Of a DNA stretch of 64,000 bases, positions 50,769 through 60,092 are shown piece after piece (the stretch's first letter is position 1; each line of letters begins with the position of its first letter). A model generated the notes under the pieces. It did no database searches. It had not been told where the DNA came from and worked only from the letters and a program-made list of their open reading frames with translations. The translations under genes were made by a program, and so were the position numbers. Source of the DNA: Hyphococcus luteus (GTDB lineage: Bacteria; Pseudomonadota; Alphaproteobacteria; Caulobacterales; Parvularculaceae); assembly GCF_002943565.1 (NCBI RefSeq), contig NZ_PJCH01000005.1, forward strand, positions 248,001 to 312,000, in the 5' to 3' direction.

Positions 50769-52442
50769 TTATTTCTCGTGCGTCACCGTCAGGTCGATGA
50801 CATCGGGGAGCGTTTGCGGGGCCGTCGCGCCCGCCGTCTGCAGCGTCGCGAAAGGCACGGGCTCCGCAGGCGTCGCGGCGACTTCAAGCGATCCGCCTTC
50901 GGCGACGAAATCGGCGAGCGCGTTCACATAATCGGTGACGCGCTCGTTCATTTGCGCGACTTGCGCGCCGGAAAGCCGGATCATCGCCGGCACCGACGCG
51001 CGCAGGTCTTCGCCCGTGCCGCCCATTTGCAGCGCCGCAAGCGCGAAGACCGCATCCAGCGCTTTTTCGTCTTCGAGTTTCATCGAGAAATTCTTGAACG
51101 CGCCCTGGGTCAGGATGGCTTCATCGTCGCCATCTTCCATGGCGGCTGCGATGTCGGCGAGTTTGAAATCGCCGAAACCCAGCCCCAGATCGAAATTCGC
51201 GAATTTTTTCATATTCGCTTCGTAGGTGAGATCGGCGGCGCCGGATTTCGAATTCCAGACCCAGCTCGCGGTTCCGTCGCCTTCCACATGATCGAGGCCG
51301 TGATCCTTCAGGACTTTCAGCGCCTCTTCTTCCGTCTCCGGAACATAAGCGGTGAAATCGTAAACCGCATCTTTGGAATCGACCTTGATGTTGGACGGCG
51401 CCAGCCAGGTAAACTCGCCGGCGGTCATATTGGCCTCGGCCACGGTGACCGCGCGCTTGCCGTTGACGAAGGTCTCCATATTCGTCGCCTTCATCGTTCC
51501 AAGATCGATGAGGTCGGTTTCGCTCGCCGGGGGCTGTTCGCCTTTCAGGCCCCAGGAAAGTAGGCCGGCGAAATCGATGTCGCGCCACTGCAGCTGTTCG
51601 GTTTTCACATGCTGGCGTTTCGGCGCGAACAGGGCGCCGAGCGGGCTGTTCATCAGCATCGCGCCTTGCGGGCCCATGGCCTGGCGCACAGCGGCGAGTG
51701 ACGCCTCGCTTTGCGTCACGTCATATTCAAGGTCATTGGCGATAATCGCGCCGAGCTTGCCGCCGCCGAGACCGACAAAGCGCAGATCCGGCGCCGACAT
51801 ACTGACGGTCGGCGCGTCCCCGGACTCCGTCCCGAAGGAAAGATCCTTGAAATAAACGCCGGCGAGATTGACCGCGTTGAAAAACCGCGCCGCCTCATTG
51901 CCGGCGCCGTCGCCTTCAACGCCGCCCTGCCGGATTTGCAGCTTGTCGAATTCGACGCCGCCAATCGTCAGCCGCACCGCCTCATTTCCCTCTTCAAGCC
52001 CTTGCGAAGCGACGTCGAGGAAGCGGACTTTCTGGAAAACGGTCTCGAACGGCGCGTCGGGGCCGGTCTTCTCCGCTGTCTTCACGCGCTCGATGGCGTC
52101 CATGTCGACGCCGTAAAACTCGGCGCGCGCGACCGTCACGCCTTCGCCGTCATCGGCGTCGGCGAAGCGCAGATTTTCGACCACCGTCGCGCCCAGCGCA
52201 TCGTCGAATGTCGCGGTTTCATAGGCAGGGCGCGATTTCTCCGGCATCAGCGCCAGGAGCGCGTCGATGTCCGTCGGCTCGGCGTCTTTCAGCGTGAACT
52301 TCTTGTCGAGGGGCGAGCCGGCGTCGGCTTTCGCCGCAGCGGCGCTGGTTTCCGAGGACGGGCCTTCCGCGCCTTCTTTTTTACCGCAGGAAACAAGCGC
52401 CAGCGCGGCGGCGCCCGCCAGCAGGACATTCGACAATTTCAT
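50769..52442 (-). CDS. Putative lipoprotein, tandem paralogue A, unrecognised family
   Basis: The 557-residue protein has a lipobox LVSC (Cys19) and a low-complexity Ala/Ser/Glu linker, then DIDALLALMPEKSRPAYET, related to VDAMFAVLPDWVSVSHNG in its partner. Later segments keep the WVWNSKSGAADLTYEANMKK and IRLSGAQVAQMNERVTDYV patterns, ending PQTLPDVIDLTVTHEK. The two proteins are clearly paralogous but diverged. No catalytic motif seen. Both are likely envelope-anchored and co-transcribed on the minus strand. Confidence 0.68.
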   Translation of the reverse strand: MKLSNVLLAGAAALALVSCGKKEGAEGPSSETSAAAAKADAGSPLDKKFTLKDAEPTDIDALLALMPEKSRPAYETATFDDALGATVVENLRFADADDGEGVTVARAEFYGVDMDAIERVKTAEKTGPDAPFETVFQKVRFLDVASQGLEEGNEAVRLTIGGVEFDKLQIRQGGVEGDGAGNEAARFFNAVNLAGVYFKDLSFGTESGDAPTVSMSAPDLRFVGLGGGKLGAIIANDLEYDVTQSEASLAAVRQAMGPQGAMLMNSPLGALFAPKRQHVKTEQLQWRDIDFAGLLSWGLKGEQPPASETDLIDLGTMKATNMETFVNGKRAVTVAEANMTAGEFTWLAPSNIKVDSKDAVYDFTAYVPETEEEALKVLKDHGLDHVEGDGTASWVWNSKSGAADLTYEANMKKFANFDLGLGFGDFKLADIAAAMEDGDDEAILTQGAFKNFSMKLEDEKALDAVFALAALQMGGTGEDLRASVPAMIRLSGAQVAQMNERVTDYVNALADFVAEGGSLEVAATPAEPVPFATLQTAGATAPQTLPDVIDLTVTHEK

Positions 52443-52593
52443 AAGATGAGCTCCCCTGATTGATTGCGATCCGCCCAGTATTGAACGGCCCCCGCAAGTG
52501 TAATGGGCTGGAGGTGGTATATCGGGATTGGCCCGGCAAGCCTAGGGCGCTCCCAGTACGCTGACTTGCGGCTGTTTTTCAGCGCGCCCGGTC

Positions 52594-53217
52594 TTAGCGA
52601 GGGAGCGCGGAAGAGACCAGCGCCCGCGCTTCCGGGGAAGACCAGTCCGCCTCGCCCACGAGACGGCCGACCTCCTGGCCCGTCGCGTCATAGAGAATGC
52701 TGACGGGCAGGACATTCGCCCCGCCGATCGCCGACGTGAACTGCAGATTGGGGTCGGCATAGAGCTTTAAATGCTCGATTTCGAGGCGGTCGAGAAATTC
52801 CCGCGCCACTTCCGGCCCCTGCGGATCGGCGGCGATGGCCACCACTTCGAACTTTTCCCCGCCGAGATCGCCCTCGAGCGCGTCGAGGGAGGGCAGCTCT
52901 TTGAGGCAGGGCGCGCACCAGGTCGCCCAGAAATTAACCAGCACCGCCTTGCCTTTGAAATCGGCGAGGGTCACATCCGCGCCCTCATGGGCGAAGGCGA
53001 TCTGCGGCGCCCCGCGCGGCGGAAAGGCGTAAGCGAAGTCGGCCATTTCGCCGATGAGGAGCGCGTTGTCCTGTTCAAGGGCGGAATAGGCCTTTTCGCC
53101 GCCTTCCGCGCCCGGCTTTGGGCTTACGCTCGCGCTTATGATGACGTAGAGGAGGAACGCCGCGCCGAGGCCGCCCCAGAGGAGGAGCCAGAATCGCGGC
53201 TGTTTGATGAGATTCAC
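52594..53217 (-). CDS. tlpA: TlpA/ResA-type membrane-anchored thioredoxin-like protein
   Basis: The 207-residue protein has one N-terminal helix ([19 protein letters not shown]) and a periplasmic thioredoxin-like domain with FWATWCAPC (Cys101, Cys104) and the cis-proline region [13 protein letters not shown]. TlpA-type proteins reduce periplasmic disulfides and in relatives support Sco and the CuA site of oxidase. The start is GTG at 53217. It is divergent from argH, an arrangement common in alphaproteobacteria. Confidence 0.9.
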   Translation of the reverse strand: MNLIKQPRFWLLLWGGLGAAFLLYVIISASVSPKPGAEGGEKAYSALEQDNALLIGEMADFAYAFPPRGAPQIAFAHEGADVTLADFKGKAVLVNFWATWCAPCLKELPSLDALEGDLGGEKFEVVAIAADPQGPEVAREFLDRLEIEHLKLYADPNLQFTSAIGGANVLPVSILYDATGQEVGRLVGEADWSSPEARALVSSALPR

Positions 53218-53249
53218 GAGATTGTCGCTCCAACAGAATTGCTTGCCTG

Positions 53250-54656
53250 ATGTCAGATAAAACCGAACCAGCCGAAAACCAAATGTGGGGCGGCAGATTT
53301 TCGCAGGGGCCCGCCGAAATCATGGAGGCGATCAACGCCTCCATCGATATCGACAAGCGGCTCTGGCGCGAAGACATATGGGGCTCGAAGGCCCATGCCG
53401 CCATGCTCGCCGAGGCCGGGATCATCTCCCGCGCCGACGCCGAGGCGATCCTCAAGGGCCTCGATCAGGTCGCCGCGGAGATCGAAGGCGGAACGTTCAC
53501 ATTTTCGAAAGCCCTCGAAGACATCCACATGAATATCGAGGCGCGCCTGAAAGAGCTCATCGGCGAGCCCGCCGGGCGGCTCCACACGGCGCGCTCGCGC
53601 AACGACCAGGTGGCGACCGATTTCCGCCTGTGGTGCCGCGCGGCTTGCGAGGATGCGGCCTCAGGGCTCGGCGATCTGATGGCGGCGCTCTCGGAAAAAG
53701 CGCTTGAAAACGCCGATGCGGTGATGCCCGGCTTCACCCACCTCCAGACCGCGCAGCCCGTCACCCTCGGCCATCATTTGCTCGCCTATGTGGAGATGTT
53801 CTCGCGCGACGCCGGGCGCTTCATGGATGCGCGCGAGCGCATGAACGAAAGCCCGCTCGGCTCGGCCGCGCTCGCCGGGACGCCCTTCCCGATCGACCGC
53901 AAGACGACGGCGGAAGCGCTCGGCTTCGACCGGCCTTGCGCCAATTCCCTCGACGGGGTTTCCTCGCGTGACTTCGCGCTCGAGCTTTTGTCGGCGGCGG
54001 CGATCTGCGCGACGCACCTGTCGCGCCTCGCTGAAGAGATCGTCTTGTGGACCTCGCCGCAATTCGGCTTCGCCTCTTTGTCCGACGCGTTCTCCACCGG
54101 CTCGTCGATCATGCCGCAAAAGCGCAACCCCGATGCGGCGGAGCTGGTGCGCGCCAAGACGGGCCGCATCACCGGCTCGCTAAACTCGCTTTTGACGGTG
54201 ATGAAGGCGCTGCCGCTGGCCTACGCCAAGGATCTGCAGGAAGACAAAGCCGCGACCTTCGAGGCCGTCGAAGCGCTGGCCCTCGCCCTTTCCGCGATGA
54301 CCGGCATGGCGAGCGACTTAAAACCCAACCGCGAAGCCATGAGAGAGGCGGCGGCGCGGGGCTATTCCACCGCAACCGATCTCGCCGACTGGCTGGTGCG
54401 CGAGCTCGGCCTTCCTTTCCGCGAGGCCCATCACGTCACGGGCCGCGTCGTGGCGCTCGCCGAAAAAGCCGGCAAGCGGCTCGACGAGCTGACGCTCGCC
54501 GACATGCAAACCGTCGAGCCGAAAATCACCGACGATGTTTTCACCGTGCTTTCTGTCGAAGCCTCGGCCGCCTCGCGCAAGGCGTATGGCGGGACCGCGC
54601 CGGACAATGTTAGAACCCAGGCCCAACGCTGGATCGCAGCCTTGAAGAAGGGATAA
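53250..54656 (+). CDS. argH: Argininosuccinate lyase
   Basis: The 468-residue enzyme splits argininosuccinate into arginine and fumarate. It begins with [40 protein letters not shown] holds the substrate loop, and the fumarase-superfamily signature [12 protein letters not shown] is present. It heads the operon argH-lptM-lysA. Confidence 0.97.
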   Translation: MSDKTEPAENQMWGGRFSQGPAEIMEAINASIDIDKRLWREDIWGSKAHAAMLAEAGIISRADAEAILKGLDQVAAEIEGGTFTFSKALEDIHMNIEARLKELIGEPAGRLHTARSRNDQVATDFRLWCRAACEDAASGLGDLMAALSEKALENADAVMPGFTHLQTAQPVTLGHHLLAYVEMFSRDAGRFMDARERMNESPLGSAALAGTPFPIDRKTTAEALGFDRPCANSLDGVSSRDFALELLSAAAICATHLSRLAEEIVLWTSPQFGFASLSDAFSTGSSIMPQKRNPDAAELVRAKTGRITGSLNSLLTVMKALPLAYAKDLQEDKAATFEAVEALALALSAMTGMASDLKPNREAMREAAARGYSTATDLADWLVRELGLPFREAHHVTGRVVALAEKAGKRLDELTLADMQTVEPKITDDVFTVLSVEASAASRKAYGGTAPDNVRTQAQRWIAALKKG

Positions 54657-54659
54657 ACC

Positions 54660-54776
54660 ATGCGCGCGCTGTTTCTCATTCTCGCCCTCTCCTTCGCTCT
54701 TTCGGCCTGCGGAAAAAAAGCGCCCCTGCGCGCGCCGGACAAGCCTGAAGAACAATCCCTCAACGGGCGGCAATAA
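54660..54776 (+). CDS. lptM: LptM-like small lipoprotein
   Basis: Read by hand: 38 residues, MRALFLILALSFALSACGKK, then APLRAPDKPEEQ and a short tail. The lipobox LSAC followed by GKKAPLRAP is the signature of the LptM/YifL family, which in E. coli assists maturation of the LPS transporter LptD. It lies between argH and lysA as in many alphaproteobacteria, 3 bp after the argH stop and 5 bp before the lysA GTG. Confidence 0.85.
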   Translation: MRALFLILALSFALSACGKKAPLRAPDKPEEQSLNGRQ

Positions 54777-54781
54777 CCCCC

Positions 54782-56044
54782 GTGCATCATTTCGAACATC
54801 GCAACGGCCGTCTTTATGCGGAGGATGTGGATGTCGCGGCGCTCGCTGGCGAGATCGGCACGCCGTTTTACGTCTATTCCGAAGCGACCCTGCGCCGCCA
54901 TGTGCGCGTTTTTGCGACAGCCTTCGCCGGCGCCGATCCGCTGGTCGCCTTTTCGGTCAAGGCGAACTCCAACCTCGCGGTCCTGAAGATTCTCGCCAGC
55001 GAAGGCGCCGGCGCCGACGTCGTCTCCGCGGGCGAACTGATGCGCGCCCTGAAGGCCGGGATCGCGCCGGAAAACATCGTTTTCTCCGGCGTCGGCAAGA
55101 CCGGCGAGGAAATGAAGGCCGCGCTCGACGCCGGCATCTATCAGTTCAATGTGGAATCGGCGCCCGAGCTCGAAGCGCTGAACGACGTCGCCTTGGCGCT
55201 GGGCAAGCGCGCGCCCATGGCCATGCGCGTCAATCCGGACGTCGCCGCCGGCGGCCATGACAAGATTTCCACGGGCCGCAAGGAAGACAAGTTCGGCGTC
55301 GCTTGGGACGACGCGCGCGCGCTTTACGCCCATGCCCGCGGCCTCGACGGCATCGAGGTGGTCGGCGTCGATTTTCACATCGGCTCGCAGATTTCCGATC
55401 TCGCGCCCTTCGAAGCCGCTTTCACGAAAGCCGCCGGGCTGATCGCGGATCTGCGCGCCGACGGCTGCACGATCGACCGGCTCGATGTGGGCGGCGGGCT
55501 CGGCATTCCTTACGGCGATAAAACGCCGCCGCCGCATCCGGACGATTATGCCGGCCTCATCAAGAAACTGACGGCGCCGCTCGATGTGCGGCTCATTTTC
55601 GAGCCGGGCCGGATGATCGCCGGCAACGCCGGCATCCTGGTGACGCAAGCGATCTATGTGAAAGAAGGCGAAGCGCGCACTTTCCTGATTGTCGACGCGG
55701 CCATGAACGATCTTATTCGCCCGGCGCTTTACGACGCCCATCACGAAATACAGCCGGTTCTCCTGAAAGAAAACGCGCCGGAAAAACTCTATGACGTGGT
55801 CGGCCCGGTCTGCGAGTCGAGCGACTTTTTCGCCAAGCAGCGCGCCCTGCCCGAATTCCGCGCCGGCGATTACGCCGCGATCATGTCGGCGGGCGCTTAT
55901 GGCGCCGTGCAGGCCTCGCAATACAATACGCGCCCGCTCGTTCCCGAAGTCATGGTCAATGGCGACAAGCATGCGGTCATCCGCCGCCGCCCGACATTCG
56001 AGGAAATGCTCGCGCTGGAAACAACGCCCGACTGGCTCTCCTGA
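54782..56044 (+). CDS. lysA: Diaminopimelate decarboxylase
   Basis: The 420-residue PLP enzyme makes lysine from meso-diaminopimelate. Landmarks: PLVAFSVKANSNLAVLKILA with the PLP lysine, VGVDFHIGSQISDLAPFEAA, the glycine-rich LDVGGGLGIPYGD, IFEPGRMIAGNAGILVTQ and the active-site cysteine in GPVCESSDFFAK. The start is GTG at 54782 following the LptM gene. The family length is about 420. Confidence 0.97.
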   Translation: MHHFEHRNGRLYAEDVDVAALAGEIGTPFYVYSEATLRRHVRVFATAFAGADPLVAFSVKANSNLAVLKILASEGAGADVVSAGELMRALKAGIAPENIVFSGVGKTGEEMKAALDAGIYQFNVESAPELEALNDVALALGKRAPMAMRVNPDVAAGGHDKISTGRKEDKFGVAWDDARALYAHARGLDGIEVVGVDFHIGSQISDLAPFEAAFTKAAGLIADLRADGCTIDRLDVGGGLGIPYGDKTPPPHPDDYAGLIKKLTAPLDVRLIFEPGRMIAGNAGILVTQAIYVKEGEARTFLIVDAAMNDLIRPALYDAHHEIQPVLLKENAPEKLYDVVGPVCESSDFFAKQRALPEFRAGDYAAIMSAGAYGAVQASQYNTRPLVPEVMVNGDKHAVIRRRPTFEEMLALETTPDWLS

Positions 56045-56229
56045 AAGAGACAAAGCGCGCGCCGGTTCTTGCAGATCGGGCAGGCGGGCGCCGGTCATGA
56101 TAACACGGAAATGAAAGACGGGGATAACTATCCACGGGTTTTCCGGCGGGGCTATGATGCATGCGGCCCCCATGAAAGCCCGCAACGTGTTCGCAAAACT
56201 GACGATAGAAAGACCAAACTTTCCTCCGG

Positions 56230-56319
56230 CGTCTCACCACGCTTCAAGCGTGGCGTCCATCCTTTACGCCGGCGCTCGCTGGCGGCCTCTGGGCCCCACG
56301 CTTAAAGCGTGGGGAGTCG
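56230..56319. repeat. Double-hairpin element, copy 2 (90 bp)
   Basis: Hairpin 1 is CCACGCT-TCA-AGCGTGG (56237-56253), hairpin 2 CCCCACGCT-TAA-AGCGTGGGG (56294-56314), with outer CGTCTC / GAGTCG. It shares TGGCGTCCATC after hairpin 1 and GGGGAGTCG at the end with copy 1 at 48704-48786, while both stems have changed together from CCACGG/CCGTGG to CCACGC/GCGTGG. Confidence 0.78.
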
Positions 56320-56356
56320 AAGAAGGAGGGATCGCAAAAAAACAGGATGCATCCCC

Positions 56357-56456
56357 CGTGAAACAATTTGCGCAAATGGCGCCAAACTCCGCTGAAAGCC
56401 AGAAAAGACGCCGTTTAAAAGAAAAAGAGAATCCGGTTTACGCAAATTGTTTCACG
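56357..56456. repeat. 100-bp element with perfect 16-bp terminal inverted repeats
   Basis: CGTGAAACAATTTGCG (56357-56372) and CGCAAATTGTTTCACG (56441-56456) are exact inverted copies separated by 68 bp of purine-rich sequence. No target-site duplication was found by eye. It could be a miniature mobile element or a transcript-level stem. Confidence 0.7.
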
Positions 56457-56480
56457 CAGCCGCAACCCGCGCCGACGGAC

Positions 56481-56855
56481 TTAAAAAATCCCGGCGATGG
56501 CGAAATTATTGGCGACGATCCAGGCGTTGCCCGCCGTCGCCGCGGCGAAGAAGCCGAGCACGATCCAGTGCGGAAACCACAACACCATGAAGCTGATCAG
56601 CCCCTGCAAGGCGAGTTTGGCGAAAATCCAGCCCTCGCCCGCATGGGTCATCAGCGCGCTCAGGATCGGATTGGCTTCGACGCCGGCGCCGGCGTCGAGC
56701 GCGATCACGGTGGAGGCGATGTCCGCCCCGCCGATCATGTTGTAGACGATGACAAGGCCCCATGCGGCGGCCCGGCGGACGGCCGACGCCCGCGATTGGC
56801 GCGCTTCCTGTCCGAGCTGCTGGCGGCGTTTCGACGAGGCGAGCGAAAAAACCAA
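56481..56855 (-). CDS. DUF5658-family membrane protein
   Basis: The 124-residue protein has three or four hydrophobic segments and the pattern GGADIASTVIALDAGAGVEA followed by NPILSALM, then KLALQGLISFMVLWF, as in DUF5658. The start is TTG at 56855 with AGGAG 8 nt upstream. Function unknown. It is divergent from the TIGR02302 gene and convergent with lysA. Confidence 0.75.
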   Translation of the reverse strand: MVFSLASSKRRQQLGQEARQSRASAVRRAAAWGLVIVYNMIGGADIASTVIALDAGAGVEANPILSALMTHAGEGWIFAKLALQGLISFMVLWFPHWIVLGFFAAATAGNAWIVANNFAIAGIF

Positions 56856-56967
56856 ACCCTGATCTCCTGTTCGTTAACCAGTTTTCGCCAGCGATAAGCC
56901 AGACTGAGGCAAGCGTGAGGCCGAACGGCGTCGACGGCGGCCGCCCCGGCGGGTAAAGTGCAAGAAG

Positions 56968-59418
56968 ATGACCACAGACGTGACACAGGCGAGAACAAAG
57001 CGGAAGGCCGTTCCGGGCGGCGCCGCGATTTTCGCCGCCCGGCTTGTCCTTTTTTGGGAACGGGTCTGGCCCGCCATCCTGCCCGCGCTGGCGGTCCCGG
57101 CGGCCTATATTTTCGTCAGCCTGTTCGATCTGTGGAGATTAACCCCGTCATGGGCGCACTGGCTGGCCCTGACGCTTGGCGCCGCCGGGTTCGCGGGGTT
57201 GCTGTTTCGCGATCTGCGCGGCCTTGAATTCCCCTCGCGCCGGGAAGGGCAGGAACGGCTCGAAGAAGACGGCGGCGTTCTCCATGCGGCGCTGCAGGCG
57301 CTCGACGACAAGCCGTTCGAGGCCGATGAGACCGCATCACCCCTTTGGCGCGCGCATCTGAAAGAGAGCGCCGAACGCGCCCGCGCGGCGCGGCTGAGAC
57401 GCGCCCGCGAGACCGCGAGCGAACGCGATCCCTGGGGCTGGCGGTTTATCGCGCTCGGCCTGCTCGCCATCGCCTTCGTCGCGGGCGGCCGGGATTCGCT
57501 CGACAGGCTGGCGCTCGGGCTCGATCCGGGGGCCCATGCCGGCGGCGGCAAGCTGGTCGCCGATCTGTGGATCGAGCCGCCCGCCTATTCGGGCCGCGCG
57601 CCGATCTATCTGTTGCGCGCCGGCGAGGCGCTTCCCACTGAGGCCGCGCAGGTCGACGCGCCGGAAGGCTCGCACCTTGTCGCACAGGTGAATGGCGGCG
57701 GACGCGCGAAACTCGTTTATCAAACGCAGGGCGAAACCCTGCGCGGCGCCTTCGAGCGCGAAGACAAGGCCGGCCGCGCGGAGATCGCCATTGGCGAGAG
57801 CGGGCTGTTGCGCCTGACCCTTGGCGGCCGCGAAGGCCGCTGGCCCATCGGCATCATCGGCGACGAGGCGCCGAAAGTCGTCTTCATCGAACCGCCGGCG
57901 CGCACCGACGACGCCCGCGTCGATTTCGCCGTGGCGCTTGAAGACGATTACGGCGTCACCGACGCGCGCCTTGTCATGCGGCTCGACCCGGCGCAGGAGC
58001 GCCCGCTCGACGCCCCGGCGCTCGATCAAAAAGCCCTCGAAGAAACCCGGACCTTCCCTCTTGAAGGCGTCAAGGGACGTCAGGGCGAGCGCACGATGAC
58101 GCTCGACCTTCAGTCCGATCCCTGGGCGGGGCTTAAAGTGCTGGCGAAAGTCGTTGTGCGCGACGGCGCCGGACAGGAAGGCGACACCGGCGAGGCGGCG
58201 TTGACCCTCCCCACACGGATGTTTTTCAACCCGGTGGCGAAGGCCGTCATCGAACAGCGCCAGACGCTCGCCGTCGCCGCCGAGGACTGGCCGCGCGCCG
58301 CCCGCTCTTTCGACGCCATCACCCTGGCGCCCGACATTTTCTATGCGGAAAAACCCACCGATTATCTTTTGTTGCGCGCCGCTTTCTGGCGGGTGATGCG
58401 CCGCAACGGCGACGATTATGATGATGCGGTCGAAAAATTCTGGCCGCTCGCCCTGCAGCTTGAAGACGAAGCGCTGGAGCTCGCCCGCCAGCGCCTCGAA
58501 GCGGCGCGCGAGGCCTTGCGCCAGGCGCTCGAACGCGGCGCCAGCGACGAGGAAATCGAACGCCTCGTGGAAGAGCTGCGCCAGGCGATGAACGATTATC
58601 TGACGGCGCTGGCGCAATCGGGCCAGCCTATGGAAAGCCAGCCCTCGCAAAACGCGCAACAGCTCGAACAATCGGATCTCGACGACATGCTCGACGCCAT
58701 TCGCGATCTTTCCCAACAGGGCGCGAACAACGCGGCGCGGCAGATGCTCTCGGATCTTGAAAACCTTCTCGACAATCTGCGCCTGTCGCAGGGCGGCCAG
58801 GGCCGCAGCGGACAAGGACAGGGGCAGGGAAGCGGCCAGCAAAGCGGCGGCGCCGCCGGACAGGCGGGCGATCTTATCGGCCGGCAGCGCGAACTCTCCG
58901 ACGAGACCTTCGAACAGCGCCAGTCGGGCGAGCTTAATGGCGACGGCCTCGCCGCGCGTCAGGGCGAGCTTGGCGGCGATCTCGACGACCTGATGGACGC
59001 GCTCGAAGGCGATCCGAGCGCCGACCCCAACGGCGAGGCGGAGCGCTCTTTGGGCCGCGCGCGCAGCGCCATGCGCGAAGCCGAAGGCGCGCTCGCCGGC
59101 GACGATTTCGCCGCCGCCAATGACGCCATGGAGCGCGCCATTCAGAATTTGCGCGACGGCGCGGAAAGTCTCGCCCGCGAACAGATGCGCCGTCAGGCGC
59201 AAGGCCAGGGCCAGGGGCAGGAAGGCCGCCGCAATCAGGGTTTCGATCCGTTAGGCCGTCCCGCGGGCGAAGCGCCCGGCGACGGCGTCGAAGTGCCGGG
59301 CGAAGGCGATGCGGGCCGCACCCGCGCGGTGATAGAAGAACTGCGCCGGCGCCTCGGCGAACCGGGCCGCGACGACGAGGAAGTCGATTATCTCGAAAGA
59401 CTGCTGGAGCGGTTTTAA
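56968..59418 (+). CDS. TIGR02302 / DUF4175-family large envelope protein
   Basis: The 816-residue protein has two helices near residues 40-85 and one near 150, then a large soluble part. VADLWIEPPAYSGRAPIYLL and FIEPPARTDDARVDFAVALE DDYG-type segments are typical of TIGR02302, which is restricted mainly to alphaproteobacteria. A Gln/Gly-rich low-complexity stretch (GQGQGQGSGQQSGG, about 615-635) and Glu/Arg helices follow, ending EVDYLERLLERF. Membrane-anchored and probably periplasmic; function unknown. Its placement after lysA is conserved. Confidence 0.9.
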   Translation: MTTDVTQARTKRKAVPGGAAIFAARLVLFWERVWPAILPALAVPAAYIFVSLFDLWRLTPSWAHWLALTLGAAGFAGLLFRDLRGLEFPSRREGQERLEEDGGVLHAALQALDDKPFEADETASPLWRAHLKESAERARAARLRRARETASERDPWGWRFIALGLLAIAFVAGGRDSLDRLALGLDPGAHAGGGKLVADLWIEPPAYSGRAPIYLLRAGEALPTEAAQVDAPEGSHLVAQVNGGGRAKLVYQTQGETLRGAFEREDKAGRAEIAIGESGLLRLTLGGREGRWPIGIIGDEAPKVVFIEPPARTDDARVDFAVALEDDYGVTDARLVMRLDPAQERPLDAPALDQKALEETRTFPLEGVKGRQGERTMTLDLQSDPWAGLKVLAKVVVRDGAGQEGDTGEAALTLPTRMFFNPVAKAVIEQRQTLAVAAEDWPRAARSFDAITLAPDIFYAEKPTDYLLLRAAFWRVMRRNGDDYDDAVEKFWPLALQLEDEALELARQRLEAAREALRQALERGASDEEIERLVEELRQAMNDYLTALAQSGQPMESQPSQNAQQLEQSDLDDMLDAIRDLSQQGANNAARQMLSDLENLLDNLRLSQGGQGRSGQGQGQGSGQQSGGAAGQAGDLIGRQRELSDETFEQRQSGELNGDGLAARQGELGGDLDDLMDALEGDPSADPNGEAERSLGRARSAMREAEGALAGDDFAAANDAMERAIQNLRDGAESLAREQMRRQAQGQGQGQEGRRNQGFDPLGRPAGEAPGDGVEVPGEGDAGRTRAVIEELRRRLGEPGRDDEEVDYLERLLERF

Positions 59419-59508
59419 ACGCAAACAGGACGATCTCCGCGAGGCCGCCTTCCGCATAGGCTTTAGATAATCAGCGTACTGCTCATTTACGCCTTGCCGC
59501 CCGGCGCT

Positions 59509-60024
59509 CTAATTCACCGCGCCGAGAAGCGGCAGCCCGCGCTTGCGGCCGTCATCGTCCATGCCGTAGCCGACGAGAAAATCGTCCGCACCCGCCTCAA
59601 ATCCGATATAATCGCATTTAAGATCTTCGGCGTGGCCGGTGAGTTTTTTGACGAAGACGCAGAGCTTCACCGCCTCGGCGCCGCGATCCTCGATCATGCC
59701 CTTGCCGAAATGAAGCGAGCGCCCGGTGTCGAGAACATCGTCCACCAGCAGGACCGTCCTGCCCTTGATGTCGATGGAAAAATCCTTGAGCAAGGTGACG
59801 ACGCCGGACGAGGCGCGCGCGCCGCCGTAAGAGGAAAGCTGAACGAAATCCACATGCGGATCGGCGCCGTGACGGTAAAGCGCGCGCAACAGATCCGCCG
59901 CAAAAATGAACGCGCCCGTCAGCACCGGCGCCAGCAGAAAGTCCGGGGGCAGGTCCCGCGCCATCTCCGCCGCCATGTCGTCGATGCGTTTGGCGATCTG
60001 ATCTTCGGTGAAAAGCGTGCGCAT
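59509..60024 (-). CDS. hpt: Hypoxanthine phosphoribosyltransferase
   Basis: The 171-residue purine-salvage enzyme converts hypoxanthine (and possibly guanine) plus PRPP to the nucleotide. The PRPP loop is TVLLVDDVLDTGRSLHFG; LAPVLTGAFIFAADLLRAL and the flexible-loop VQLSSYGGARASSG also fit, and FLVGYGMDD near the end is diagnostic. GGAGACCAGTC precedes the ATG. Confidence 0.95.
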   Translation of the reverse strand: MRTLFTEDQIAKRIDDMAAEMARDLPPDFLLAPVLTGAFIFAADLLRALYRHGADPHVDFVQLSSYGGARASSGVVTLLKDFSIDIKGRTVLLVDDVLDTGRSLHFGKGMIEDRGAEAVKLCVFVKKLTGHAEDLKCDYIGFEAGADDFLVGYGMDDDGRKRGLPLLGAVN

Positions 60025-60092
60025 GACTGGTCTCCGGACTGCCGCATGAAGCGACCGCTCTTAAGAGCTTTTCACCCGAAAGGCCAGTTGGC

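Larger units (their letters stand above)
56045..56480. other. Intergenic region between convergent genes, 436 bp, with two repeat elements
   Basis: It holds the second double-hairpin element (56230-56319) and a 100-bp element with 16-bp inverted ends (56357-56456). The first 180 bp shows no clear terminator for lysA. No credible gene is present. Confidence 0.7.
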
